A DNA stretch of 64,000 nucleotides. Source: JAWVFN01 sp963696625. GTDB lineage: Bacteria > Actinomycetota > Thermoleophilia > Solirubrobacterales > 70-9. A program made the translations under genes and the position numbers. Every line of letters begins with the position of its first letter. Position 1 is the stretch's first letter. The notes beneath the pieces were generated by a model that made no database searches, was not told the origin of the DNA, and saw only the letters and a program-made list of their open reading frames with translations. The stretch covers positions 1 through 64,000 of the forward strand of contig CAVOKZ010000007.1 of assembly GCA_963696625.1 (NCBI GenBank), given 5' to 3'. Of the stretch, positions 33,756 to 41,621 are shown one piece after another.

Positions 33756-35174
33756 CTAGGCGCGGGCGCGGGCCTTGGCGCGCTTCACGCACTTCTTGCG
33801 GCCGGGCTTGGCGCGCTTCTTCTTGCAGCGCTTGAGCGCCGCGGCGAGGTCGAAGGGGGCGGGTGCGGCGGCATTGGGCGCCGGCGCCGGCGCGGGCGCC
33901 GGGGTAACCGGTGGCGGCGGCGCGACGGTGACCGCCACCGGGGCCGAGAGGGCGCTCCAGTTCTTCAACGGAGCAGCCGCCCGGGCGGTCACCGACTGGC
34001 CGGCGACGAGCGGCGCCGATACCGCCTGGGTCCAGGCACCGCCCGCGGCGACGATGGTACTTCCGGCAACGACGCCGTTGATACGCACCTCGATCAAGCT
34101 CCCCGCCACCTCGGCGCTGGTGCCGGAGATGCTCGTGTGCCCCGCGTAGGTCGAGGCGGCGACCACCGGCGCGCTGGAGAGGGGACAGGGGCCCTGCGTG
34201 AACTCGGCCGCGCCGATGTCGGGCGCGGTGCCCTGGCAGCGGTCGGCGCCGAAGAGGTCGGTGAGGCTGAGGCCGCCGAAGACCACGCCGGCGTCCACGG
34301 TTGGCGAGCCTGCCAGCTCGTGAAAGTCGCCGGCGCCGGCGTTGACGAACAGCGGCAGCGAGGTCGTCTGGTTGCCGCCGAAGTCGTACACGGTCGCAGA
34401 ACCGCTGATGAAGTTGTTCGCGTAGTTAGAGTAGGCCACGTAGAACGAGATCTGGTACTGCGCGCTCCCGGTCGCGTGGAGCGAGTTTGTGTCGCCGCGG
34501 ATGATCGAGTTCTGGATCACGACCGCCGCGCTTGCCGGGCCACCGCTATCGTTATAGCCGGGGCTGGTGAACAGGCCGATCGAATTGGGTCCGCCGCTGG
34601 CCACGATCGTGTTGTTGCGAAGCGTCGCGCCGGTACCGCCGATGGCGATCCCCTGCGGGTTGTCCGGGCCCTGGACCCAGACGACGCTGTCGCTGAGCTC
34701 GGCGCCGTCTGCCGCGAGCGCCCCGAACGGCGAACTGGGCCCCTGTGCGAAGACCTCGACCCGCCTCGCCACGCCGGGGTCCAGGCTCAGGGCCCAGGCC
34801 GCCGAGCCGACGTCGGTCGTGTCGATGCGAACGTCCTGGATCGTCGTCGTCGCGTCGGTGAGCGAGATCTGGTGTCCGCTCGCGTTGGCGATCATGGGGC
34901 GGGTACCCGGGGTCTGCGGCTGGATCGTCCAACCCGGGGGTACGTCCAGCTGGGCGCTCAGGGTGTGCGTCCCATCGGCCAGCAGAACCGTCGCGGCGGT
35001 TCCCGGGCTCTGCACGGCCTGGTTCAGCTGACACGGCGAGCCGATCGTGCAATCGGTGCCGGAACCCGTCGGCGACGCGTAGTAGGGCCCTGCGCCGAGG
35101 GCCGCGCCCGCACTCGCCATCAGCCCGACCGCGCTGAGGGCAATCGCAAGGCCGACTCTCTTCGTTCCCGACAT
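33756..35174 (-). CDS. Secreted right-handed beta-helix / choice-of-anchor Q protein
   Basis: Exported protein of 472 residues with signal peptide (RVGLAIALSAVGLMASAGAALGA). The mature part begins PYYASPTGSGTDC-IGSPCQLNQAV, typical of parallel beta-helix surface proteins, and includes NNTIVASGG and NSIIRGDTNS turns, the SPTVDAG and CQGTAPDIGAAEF anchor-Q signature. A region of Ig/big-like repeats and a Pro/Ala hinge (PPPPVTPAPAPAPAP) follow, then a Lys/Arg-rich tail (LKRCKKKRAKPGRKKCVKRAKARARA). This resembles the tail of the 28956 gene. Function unknown; probably wall-associated. Confidence 0.8.
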   Translation of the reverse strand: MSGTKRVGLAIALSAVGLMASAGAALGAGPYYASPTGSGTDCTIGSPCQLNQAVQSPGTAATVLLADGTHTLSAQLDVPPGWTIQPQTPGTRPMIANASGHQISLTDATTTIQDVRIDTTDVGSAAWALSLDPGVARRVEVFAQGPSSPFGALAADGAELSDSVVWVQGPDNPQGIAIGGTGATLRNNTIVASGGPNSIGLFTSPGYNDSGGPASAAVVIQNSIIRGDTNSLHATGSAQYQISFYVAYSNYANNFISGSATVYDFGGNQTTSLPLFVNAGAGDFHELAGSPTVDAGVVFGGLSLTDLFGADRCQGTAPDIGAAEFTQGPCPLSSAPVVAASTYAGHTSISGTSAEVAGSLIEVRINGVVAGSTIVAAGGAWTQAVSAPLVAGQSVTARAAAPLKNWSALSAPVAVTVAPPPPVTPAPAPAPAPNAAAPAPFDLAAALKRCKKKRAKPGRKKCVKRAKARARA

Positions 35175-35219
35175 CCAAATACCTATCGGCTCACGGTCGC
35201 CCGACCTTGACCTTTTTCC

Positions 35220-35627
35220 TCAATCCCAGTCTCCGGGGCCCGGGCCGCCGCGCCGGCGCTTGGTCTGCGAGCGCCTTCGCTTCGACTCGAGGCGCTTCTC
35301 GCGCGACGATCGCGTCGGCCGCGTCGGCCGCCGCTCGCGCTCGACCTGCAGCCCGGTCGCGATCTTCTCGGCGAGGCGCTCGAGCGCCAGCTCGCGGTTG
35401 CGGGCCTGCGAGCGGGCGTCCTGGGCGACGGCGTCTACGCGGGCGCCGAGGCGGTTGAGCAGGCGGTCGCGCTGCTCGTCGCTCAGGGTCCGCGACTCGA
35501 CGACGTCGAACACGGCCTCGATCCGCGACTCGGTCACGTTGGCGTGCTGGCCCCCGGGGCCGGAGGAGCGGCTCGCGCGCAGCTCGACCTCGGCCAGGGG
35601 GATCGAGAGCGTCGCGTCGATCTTCAG
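35220..35627 (-). CDS. arfB: Peptidyl-tRNA hydrolase ArfB (YaeJ) ribosome-rescue factor
   Basis: Ribosome-rescue release factor that hydrolyses peptidyl-tRNA on stalled ribosomes. From the CTG at 35627 the protein has 135 residues and begins LKIDATLSIPLAEVELRASRSSGPGGQHANV, placing the catalytic GGQ at 25-27; the C-terminus is a highly basic tail (REKRLESKRRRSQTKRRRGG) that binds the mRNA channel. The first standard start codon is a GTG at 35537, which would remove the GGQ, so it cannot be right. The CTG overlaps the TGA of the upstream TSUP gene (CTGA), the usual position for a coupled start. A CTG start or a base error is implied. Confidence 0.85.
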   Translation of the reverse strand: MKIDATLSIPLAEVELRASRSSGPGGQHANVTESRIEAVFDVVESRTLSDEQRDRLLNRLGARVDAVAQDARSQARNRELALERLAEKIATGLQVERERRPTRPTRSSREKRLESKRRRSQTKRRRGGPGPGDWD

Positions 35628-35995
35628 CTCGTCGGCCGTAGCGACCCCCTGACGAGGCGGACCGCGATGAACACGAGCAGGGCCGCGAACGAGAGCTCGA
35701 GCGTGCGCTGGCTGACCGCGTTCGATGCCTCGACCCCGATCAGCACCCCGATCGGCGACAGGGCTCCGATCACGAGCCCCTCGCGCAGGCGCACGTTGCC
35801 GTAGCCCTTCTGGCGCCAGACCGCGACCAGCGCGACCGGGACGATCGCCAGCAGCGACGTCGCCTCGGCGTCGAGCTGGCTCTGGTCCTGGAAGATCGTC
35901 AGCGCCGGGACGAAGAGGATGCCGCCGCCGATTCCGAGCAGCCCGCCGGCGAGCCCCCCCGCGAACCCCATGAGCATCGTCAGGATGTCGCTCAC
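35624..35995 (-). CDS. Half-size TSUP (TauE/SafE) transporter, second half
   Basis: Membrane protein of 123 residues, about half of the normal 240-260-residue TSUP family. It contains one TauE repeat: GFAGGLAGGLLGIGGGILFVPALTIF, then ATSLLAIVPVALVAVW, LREGLVIGALSPIGVLIGV and TLELSFAALLVFIAVRLV, giving four membrane spans. The sulfite/sulfonate/anion exporter family is implied but the substrate is unknown. It overlaps the preceding half-gene by four bases (ATGA), so the two proteins are made together and probably form the pseudo-symmetric transporter as a heterodimer. It overlaps arfB by four bases. Confidence 0.82.
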   Translation of the reverse strand: MSDILTMLMGFAGGLAGGLLGIGGGILFVPALTIFQDQSQLDAEATSLLAIVPVALVAVWRQKGYGNVRLREGLVIGALSPIGVLIGVEASNAVSQRTLELSFAALLVFIAVRLVRGSLRPTS

Positions 35996-36354
35996 CCGAT
36001 CACCAGCTCGACCGCGATCACGATCAGCAGCGCCGCGAAGATCAGCGACACGGCCTTCTCGGGCAGCCGCTGCTGGAGCGCGGTCCCGGCCACGGCGCCG
36101 CCGAGCGCCGGGATCGCGACCAGCGCCGCGTTTCCGGCGTTGACGTTCCCGTGGGCGGCTTGAAGGCCCGCCGCCAGCGCGGCGATCACGATGATCGCGG
36201 CCATGCTCGTGCCGGTCGCCTCGCGCCCGCCGTAGGCAAGCCAGAGGATCAGCAACGGCACGATCACGGTTCCGCCGCCGACGCCGAACATGCCGCTGAA
36301 CGCGCCCGCGGCGGTGCCGATCACGGCAAGCTTAAGTAGGTGGTCGCGCGGCAT
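35992..36354 (-). CDS. Half-size TSUP (TauE/SafE) transporter, first half
   Basis: Membrane protein of 120 residues with a single TauE repeat. The motif GTAAGAFSGMFGVGGGTVIVPLLILW matches the N-terminal repeat of TSUP proteins. It is followed by GTSMAAIIVIAALAAGL, NAALVAIPALGGAVAGTAL and a final span LIFAALLIVIAVELVIG. A normal TSUP protein would contain this and the next gene in one chain; here a stop and start (ATGA overlap) separate them. Both ends are clean, so this is a genuine split pair rather than a frameshift. First gene of the minus-strand run TSUP-TSUP-arfB. Confidence 0.82.
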   Translation of the reverse strand: MPRDHLLKLAVIGTAAGAFSGMFGVGGGTVIVPLLILWLAYGGREATGTSMAAIIVIAALAAGLQAAHGNVNAGNAALVAIPALGGAVAGTALQQRLPEKAVSLIFAALLIVIAVELVIG

Positions 36355-36371
36355 GGAGCTTCTCCGAGGGC

Positions 36372-37202
36372 ATGGGCGGCGATACTAGACGCCCCTTGGC
36401 GGACGTCACCGACAAGCTCAGCGAGCTGCTCGCGCCCCTGCGCGAGCGGCCCGAGAAGGCCGCGATCCTCACCGACGTCGACGGCACGATCGCCCCGATC
36501 GTCGAGCGCCACGAGGAGGCGGAGGTTCCCGAGCGGACCCGCGAGCTGCTCGCGGCGGTGGCGGCGCGCTACGCGCTGGTCGGCGCGATCTCGGGCCGGC
36601 GCGCGATCGACGCCCGCCGTCTCGTCGGCCTCGATCAGCTCGCCTACTCGGGGAACCACGGATTCGAGCTGCTGATGCCGGGCGAGGAGGAGCCCAGGCC
36701 CGATCCGCTGCTCAACGGCCACGAGGGCGACGCATGGGCATTCGTCACCGGGATCCCCGAGCGTGAGATCTCCGACCGAGGGATCCGGATCGAGGACAAG
36801 GGGGCGATCGTCGCCCTGCACTGGCGCGGGGCCGCGAACGAGGGCGAGGCCGAGGCCTGGGCGAGCGAGATCGCCAACGACGCCGAGTGGAGAGGACTCG
36901 TTCCCCACCGTGGGCGGATGGCGCTCGAGATCCGCCCCGACGTCTCGATCGACAAGGGCCGGGCGCTGATCTCGCTGCTCGGCAGCCGCGACATCGACGC
37001 CGCCCTCTACGCCGGTGACGACTCCACCGACGTCGACGCGTTCCGCGCCCTCGGCGAGCTGCGCGACGCACAGCACCTGCGCACCGTGGCGCGGATCGCG
37101 ATCGCCTCCGAGGAGGCGCCTCCGCAGGTGGCTGCGGAGGCGGATCTCGTCATTCCCGGACCGGAGGCATTCGCCGAGGTCCTCGAGCACCTCGCCGCAT
37201 GA
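36372..37202 (+). CDS. otsB: Trehalose-6-phosphate phosphatase
   Basis: HAD-family phosphatase of 276 residues converting trehalose-6-phosphate to trehalose, an osmoprotectant and stress sugar. Motif I is AILTDVDGTIAPI with both Asp nucleophile and acid/base; motif II is VGAISGR; the Lys of motif III lies in SIDKGRALISLL; motif IV is YAGDDSTDVDAF. The cap region SGNHGFELL and PHRGRMALEIRP is typical of OtsB. No otsA is seen nearby. Begins ATG 36372, 17 bases from the divergent TSUP gene, and overlaps the downstream membrane-protein gene by four bases. Confidence 0.92.
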   Translation: MGGDTRRPLADVTDKLSELLAPLRERPEKAAILTDVDGTIAPIVERHEEAEVPERTRELLAAVAARYALVGAISGRRAIDARRLVGLDQLAYSGNHGFELLMPGEEEPRPDPLLNGHEGDAWAFVTGIPEREISDRGIRIEDKGAIVALHWRGAANEGEAEAWASEIANDAEWRGLVPHRGRMALEIRPDVSIDKGRALISLLGSRDIDAALYAGDDSTDVDAFRALGELRDAQHLRTVARIAIASEEAPPQVAAEADLVIPGPEAFAEVLEHLAA

Positions 37203-37741
37203 CCTTCTGCGACCTCTTGCGGCTCACTGTCCTGCTCGCCGCCGGTGCGGCGACGGTCCTCGCCCTGGTCACGATCGTCGCCGCGCAGGCCGACAGCGAC
37301 ACGACGACCGTGATCGTCGCCGGCGCCTGGTGGTCGATCGCCGCGATCGGCGGCCTCGTGCTCGGCCGCAGCGCCCGCGCCGCCGAGGCTGTCCGCGAGG
37401 TCCTTGCCGGCGCCCGCACGACGCCGACGCTGCCCAGCAACGACCCGGCCCGGGTCGCGCTCGGCCGCCTCTGGCCGATCGGTCTCTATGCCGTGGCCGT
37501 CGGCGGTGTCGGTCTCGTCTTCCCCGGCGTCTCTGCGGTCGGCGCCGGCTATGCGATCTTCGTCGCCCTGGCCTGGCGCCGGCGCGAAGCCGCCGTCACC
37601 GCGGTCGAGGAACGCGACGGCGTCCGCTTCTACGTCGAGCCCGGCTCGGCGCTGTCGCCGCTGACGCTGGTCCGCACGCCGGGCCTCGGCCGCGACCGCG
37701 ATCCCGCCGGGCACCCACCGCCGCCCCCGGCGGCGGCCTAG
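37199..37741 (+). CDS. Hypothetical membrane protein
   Basis: Protein of 180 residues with about four predicted membrane helices (LLRLTVLLAAGAATVLALVTIVAA, VIVAGAWWSIAAIGGLVLG, LWPIGLYAVAVGGVGLVFPG, SAVGAGYAIFVALAWRRR) and a Pro-rich C-terminus. I do not recognise the family. The ATG overlaps the otsB stop as ATGA, so it is translated with otsB and may relate to trehalose or stress; this is only positional. The last part (RFYVEPGSALSPLTLVRTPG) is cytoplasmic or extracytoplasmic loop-like. Confidence 0.7.
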   Translation: MTFCDLLRLTVLLAAGAATVLALVTIVAAQADSDTTTVIVAGAWWSIAAIGGLVLGRSARAAEAVREVLAGARTTPTLPSNDPARVALGRLWPIGLYAVAVGGVGLVFPGVSAVGAGYAIFVALAWRRREAAVTAVEERDGVRFYVEPGSALSPLTLVRTPGLGRDRDPAGHPPPPPAAA

Positions 37742-37751
37742 GCTTGCGGCG

Positions 37752-38165
37752 ATGGAGGAAGGTACGACGCGAGCGAGTCTCGACGCCGGCGCCGGCGAGC
37801 GCTTCGTTCCGCTGCGGCGCCGGCTCGGCGTCACCTCGTTCGGTTTCAACCAGCTGATCCTCGCCCCCGGCCAGCGCGGGCGGATCCACCGGCACGCCGA
37901 GCAGGAGGAGGTCTACATCGTGCTCGAGGGCACGCTCAGCCTGCTGGTCGAGGGGGAGGAGGAGAAGCTCGAGGTCGGCGACATGATCCGCGTCGCGCCG
38001 CAGGTCCGCCGCCAGCTCGTCAACCGCGGCCCGGATCCACTGAGGATGCTGGCGCTCGGCGGCTCCGGCGAGCACGCCGGCCGCGACGGCGAGGCGTTCA
38101 CGTCCTGGGAGCAGACCGAGGGAGCGCCGCCGCAGGAGGTCCCGCTCCCAGAAGACCTCAGCTAG
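37752..38165 (+). CDS. Cupin domain protein
   Basis: Protein of 137 residues with a single cupin beta-barrel. Motif 1 is complete: GQRGRIHRHAEQEEVYIVLEG supplies the two His and one Glu metal ligands. Motif 2, GDMIRVAPQVRRQLVNRG, keeps the Pro and Asn but lacks the usual His ligand, so metal binding may be altered. Such proteins bind or isomerise sugars or small ligands; no specific role is visible. ATG 37752 follows the hypothetical membrane-protein gene after 10 bases. Confidence 0.82.
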   Translation: MEEGTTRASLDAGAGERFVPLRRRLGVTSFGFNQLILAPGQRGRIHRHAEQEEVYIVLEGTLSLLVEGEEEKLEVGDMIRVAPQVRRQLVNRGPDPLRMLALGGSGEHAGRDGEAFTSWEQTEGAPPQEVPLPEDLS

Positions 38166-38179
38166 ATGCGCCGAGAAGG

Positions 38180-38236
38180 GCCATTCCGGGAGAGCCCTCG
38201 ACCGGCGCCCCCGGACGCGAAGCGGAGGAGGCGCGG
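38180..38236 (-). repeat. Hairpin element copy D
   Basis: Inverted copy: GCGCC (38205-38209) pairs with GGCGC (38230-38234) around the 20-base consensus at 38210-38229. Its tail matches copy B over about 65 bases. It occupies the gap between the cupin gene and the 3' end of polX, where it could also act as a terminator. Confidence 0.8.
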
Positions 38237-38237
38237 C

Positions 38238-39962
38238 TTATGTCATCCGCTTGCGCAGCTTCGAGAACTGCGCCCAGGTGCGGGTGTTGGCCACGTTTTT
38301 CGGCTCGAGCCAGGCGCGGCGCGCGGTCGCAACGGCATAGCGCATGTTGTCGAGGGTGTCGGTGCGGTGGGCGTCGGTGTTGAGGCAGATCTTTACCCCG
38401 GCGGCCGCCGCGAGCCGCGCGTGGCGGTCGGAGAGGTCGCGGCGGTTGGGGTTGCCGTTGATCTCGATCATCGTGCCGTTGGCGGCCGCGGCCTCGAACA
38501 CCTTCTCGACGTCGATGGCGTAGGGCTCGCGCTTGAGCAGCAGGCGCCCGGTGAGGTGGCCGATGCAGTCGACCAGCGGGTGTGAGATCGCCTCGACCAC
38601 CCGCTCGGTCATGTTCTTCTCCGACATCCGGAACGAGGTGTGGACGCTGGCGATCACCCAGTCGAGCTTCGCCAGCAGCTCGTCCGGGTAGTCGAGCTCG
38701 CCCTTTGTGCCGATGTTGACCTCGCTGCCGGCGAGCAGGCGAAATCCCTTCGGGCCCTTGAAGGCCGCGATCTCCGCGATCCGCTCCTCGAGCATCTCGT
38801 CGGTGACGTGGTCGCCGAAGCCGTGGCTGGCGGAGTGGTCGGTGATCGCGAAGTAGGCGTAGCCCCGCTGCTTCGCGGCCGCGGCCATCTCCTCGAGCGA
38901 GTTGCGCCCGTCGGAGAGGGTCGTGTGGGCGTGTAGGTCGCCCTTGATGTCGGAGATCTCGACGAGGTCGGGCAGCTCGCCCGCGTCGGCCGCGGCTATC
39001 TCGCCGGTCCCCTGCCGCAGCTCGGGCGGGATGTAGGGCAGCTTCAGCTGCTTGTAGACGGCGGTCTCGTCCTTGTGCTTTCCGACCTTGCCGGTCTTGG
39101 TGTTCCTGATCCCGTTCTCGGAGACCGAGAGCCCCATCTTCAGCGCCCGCTCGCGGATCTCGACGTTGTGCTCCATCGAGCCGGTGAAGTGCTGGAGCAG
39201 GTTGCCGAAGGTCTCGGGCTTGGTCACCCGCAGGTCGACCTTGACCCCGGTGTGGAGGGTGACGCTGGCGCCCGCGGCGCCGCCCTTGCGCCCCGACTCG
39301 ACCAGCGGGTGGGCGACCAGGGCGGCGGTCAGCTCGGCCGGCTCGGTCGATGCGGCGACGATGTCGATGTCCTTGCAGGTCTCGCCCCAGCGGCGCAGCG
39401 ATCCGGCGGCGACGACTTCGCTGGTCCCGGCGGCCTCCTTCAGGTCCCGCTCGAGCTCCTCGGCCATCGGCAGCACTTCGGAGAGCAGCACCCGCTGGGC
39501 GGCGCCGGCGGAGCCGATCGCGGCGAGCTGGGTGAGGATGTTGTCCTCGACCTTGGCGCCGAGGCCCTTGAGCTTGCGGATCTGCTGCGCCTCGGCCGCG
39601 GCCTTGACCGACTCGAGGTCGGTGATGTCGAGCTCGTCGAACAGGCGCCGCACGGTCTTCGCCCCCAGCCCCGGGATGTAGGTGAGCTCGACCAGGCTCG
39701 GCGGGTACTTCTTCTTCAGCTTCACCGCCGCGGGGATCTCGCCGGTCTCGATCAGCGCCACGATCTTCTCCGCCAGCGTCTTGCCGATCCCGTCGATCTC
39801 GGTCAGCCGCCCCTCCTTCGCCATCTGCTCGAGCGATACCGGCGACTGGCGCGCGGCCTTGGCGCCCTCCTTGTAGGCGAGCACCCGGAAGCGGTCGGCG
39901 CCGTCGATCTCATAGAGGACACCGAGCTCGGAAATTGCCGCTGCGATCTCCGAATTGCGCAT
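38238..39962 (-). CDS. polX: DNA polymerase X family protein with PHP domain
   Basis: Bacterial PolX of 574 residues for gap-filling DNA repair. Order: N-terminal helix-hairpin-helix repeats (EIDGIGKTLAEKIV, YIPGLGAKTVRRLFDEL); nucleotidyltransferase palm with GSLRRWGETCKDIDIV (metal Asp pair) and the third Asp in KVDLRV; then a C-terminal PHP nuclease domain starting DLHAHTTLSDGRNS, with ITDHSA, LAGSEVNI, VHTSF, ISHPLVDCIGH, EINGNPNR and LNTDAH ligands all present. Polymerase plus 3'-5' exonuclease activity is expected. ATG 39962; the frame is clean throughout. Divergent from the sigma-factor gene across about 98 bases. Confidence 0.94.
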   Translation of the reverse strand: MRNSEIAAAISELGVLYEIDGADRFRVLAYKEGAKAARQSPVSLEQMAKEGRLTEIDGIGKTLAEKIVALIETGEIPAAVKLKKKYPPSLVELTYIPGLGAKTVRRLFDELDITDLESVKAAAEAQQIRKLKGLGAKVEDNILTQLAAIGSAGAAQRVLLSEVLPMAEELERDLKEAAGTSEVVAAGSLRRWGETCKDIDIVAASTEPAELTAALVAHPLVESGRKGGAAGASVTLHTGVKVDLRVTKPETFGNLLQHFTGSMEHNVEIRERALKMGLSVSENGIRNTKTGKVGKHKDETAVYKQLKLPYIPPELRQGTGEIAAADAGELPDLVEISDIKGDLHAHTTLSDGRNSLEEMAAAAKQRGYAYFAITDHSASHGFGDHVTDEMLEERIAEIAAFKGPKGFRLLAGSEVNIGTKGELDYPDELLAKLDWVIASVHTSFRMSEKNMTERVVEAISHPLVDCIGHLTGRLLLKREPYAIDVEKVFEAAAANGTMIEINGNPNRRDLSDRHARLAAAAGVKICLNTDAHRTDTLDNMRYAVATARRAWLEPKNVANTRTWAQFSKLRKRMT

Positions 39963-40060
39963 GCGCTGATGAAGTTAGAAGACGCGCAGTTTCCGCATTT
40001 TCCGTAAAGCCGCAACTTGCGGCGGGGGATGTTAAGTGGGAGGTTCGGCCTCACAAAGAT

Positions 40061-41314
40061 GTGAACGCGCCGCAGCTCACAACCGCGCCCACCGACGAGC
40101 AGCGCCGGCAGGCCGCGACCGCCCTCCTGGAGCGCTACGACGCGAAGCTGCGGCGCACGGCCCGCCGCCATTCGCTGTGCGCCGCCGACGCCGAGGACGC
40201 CTACCAGCGCGCGATCGAGATCCTCCTGCGCAAGGCCCCGGTGACCGAGCCCGAGCGCCTCGTGCGCTGGATGCACACCGTCACCCGCCACGAGGCCTAC
40301 GCCGTGCGGCGCCAGCGCGAGAAGCTGCTCGACCGCCCGGTCGCCCCGCCCGAGGACAGCCCCGACCTCGATCCGATCGACCTCCTTCCCCACGCCGGCC
40401 CCGAGCCGGCCGAGGGCATCGCCCGCAAGGAGCGGGTGGTGCGCAGCTTTGAAGCGCTGAAGGCGCTCAAGCCGCAGGAGCTACGCACGCTGACGCTCAA
40501 GGCCGAGGGCTACTCCTACGCCGAGATCGAGGAGATCACGGGGTTCAGCCAGACCAAGATCAACCGCTGCATGGTCGAGGGCCGGCGGCGCTTCCTCGAC
40601 ACCTTCGCCGACATCGAGGAGGGCAGGCGCTGCGAGGAGCTGGCGCCCTCGCTCTCGAGCTTCTGCGACGGCGAGCTTCCTGACGAAGACCGCTCGCGGC
40701 TGATGGAGCACCTGGGCCAGTGCGCCCGCTGCCGCGCGAAGCTGCGGGCGTATCGCGCGACGCCGCGCCGCGTCCTCGCGCTCGCCCCTGCGGGGCTTGC
40801 CGCCGGTCCCTCACTCACGGATCGCGTCGGCGACCGCTTCGCGGCAGTCACGGACAAGCTGCGCGAGGCGGCGACGTCGCTGGTGCACCGCGGCGGCGGC
40901 GCCGTCGATGCCACCCAAACCATGGCCGCGACCGGAGGCGGCGGCGGCCGCGGGCTGGCGGCGGTGGCGCTGATCTGCGGGGTGGGTGCGGCCGGCGGCG
41001 GCGGCGCGGTCTGCGTCGAGCAGGGGGTGCTGCCCGACCCGCTCGGCGGCGACGTCAAGAAGGAGCGCCCGGCGACCGCGCCCGCGGTTGCCACACCGGC
41101 GGCCGTGGCCGGAGCCGTGCCCGACGCCAACGCGGCCGAGCCGGCGGTCTCGAAGCAGCCCGCCACCCCGGCCGAGGCCCGCCACCGCGAGTTCGACCCG
41201 CAGCCCTCCTCCACGTCGTCCGCAACGAGGGAGTTCGGGGCCTCGGCGAGCGGCGGCGGTTCGGCCGGCGGCGCCGGCGGAGGGTCATCCGCCGCCTTCG
41301 GATTCGAGAAATAG
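40061..41314 (+). CDS. ECF-type sigma factor fused to an anti-sigma zinc finger
   Basis: A 417-residue protein (from GTG 40061). Residues about 15-90 are a sigma region 2 (DAEDAYQRAIEILLRKAP-EPERLVRWMHTVTRHEAYAVRRQ); residues about 130-180 are region 4 (ALKALKPQELRTLTLKAEGYSYAEIEEITGFSQTKINRCMVEGRRRF). This is followed by the zinc-binding anti-sigma motif CDGELPDEDRSRLMEHLGQCARCRAKL (His-x3-Cys-x2-Cys). The rest is a hydrophobic stretch (LAAVALICGVGAAGGGGAV) that may cross the membrane once, then a Pro/Ala/Ser-rich tail. So sigma factor and its inhibitor are joined on one chain. GGGAGG lies 17 bases before GTG 40061; start uncertain. Confidence 0.8.
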   Translation: MNAPQLTTAPTDEQRRQAATALLERYDAKLRRTARRHSLCAADAEDAYQRAIEILLRKAPVTEPERLVRWMHTVTRHEAYAVRRQREKLLDRPVAPPEDSPDLDPIDLLPHAGPEPAEGIARKERVVRSFEALKALKPQELRTLTLKAEGYSYAEIEEITGFSQTKINRCMVEGRRRFLDTFADIEEGRRCEELAPSLSSFCDGELPDEDRSRLMEHLGQCARCRAKLRAYRATPRRVLALAPAGLAAGPSLTDRVGDRFAAVTDKLREAATSLVHRGGGAVDATQTMAATGGGGGRGLAAVALICGVGAAGGGGAVCVEQGVLPDPLGGDVKKERPATAPAVATPAAVAGAVPDANAAEPAVSKQPATPAEARHREFDPQPSSTSSATREFGASASGGGSAGGAGGGSSAAFGFEK

Positions 41315-41350
41315 GCAACCGGATCCGGTCCGTGTTCCCCCGCAGATACG

Positions 41351-41376
41351 GTTTGCACCGCTCTTACGTCGGGTAG
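41351..41376 (+). promoter_or_regulatory. SigB-type promoter P1 upstream of sigB
   Basis: GTTTGC-N14-GGGTAG matches the stress sigma consensus GTTTAA-N12-14-GGGTAT at 10 of 12 positions with 14-base spacing. It is 246 bases upstream of sigB. It is followed by an inverted repeat CCCGAGCAG/CTGCTCGGG (41442-41450, 41472-41480). Apart from these sites the 41315-41621 gap shows no gene. Confidence 0.6.
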
Positions 41377-41561
41377 AAAACACCCGCCCCGCGGCAACGG
41401 ATCCAAGTCCGAGTGGGGCGGCATGGGCGTGTCGGCTGGAGCCCGAGCAGCTTTTTCCGACCCCTCGGTTCCTGCTCGGGAGCTGCGACCAACCCTCCTC
41501 CCCGACGCGGAGGGCGCGGCGTCCGGCCGGCGCGCCCACCTCTTTGCGCCCCCTCCGCCGG

Positions 41562-41587
41562 GCTTAACGGCTTCGGTGCGCGGGTAG
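41562..41587 (+). promoter_or_regulatory. SigB-type promoter P2 upstream of sigB
   Basis: GCTTAA-N14-GGGTAG with the same 14-base spacing as P1 and the same GGGTAG -10 element; 34 bases before the sigB start codon. Two matching sites in one leader suggest autoregulation by SigB. Confidence 0.6.
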
Positions 41588-41621
41588 GTCATACGGTGAT
41601 CAGCCAACATGGCCGTTCCCA

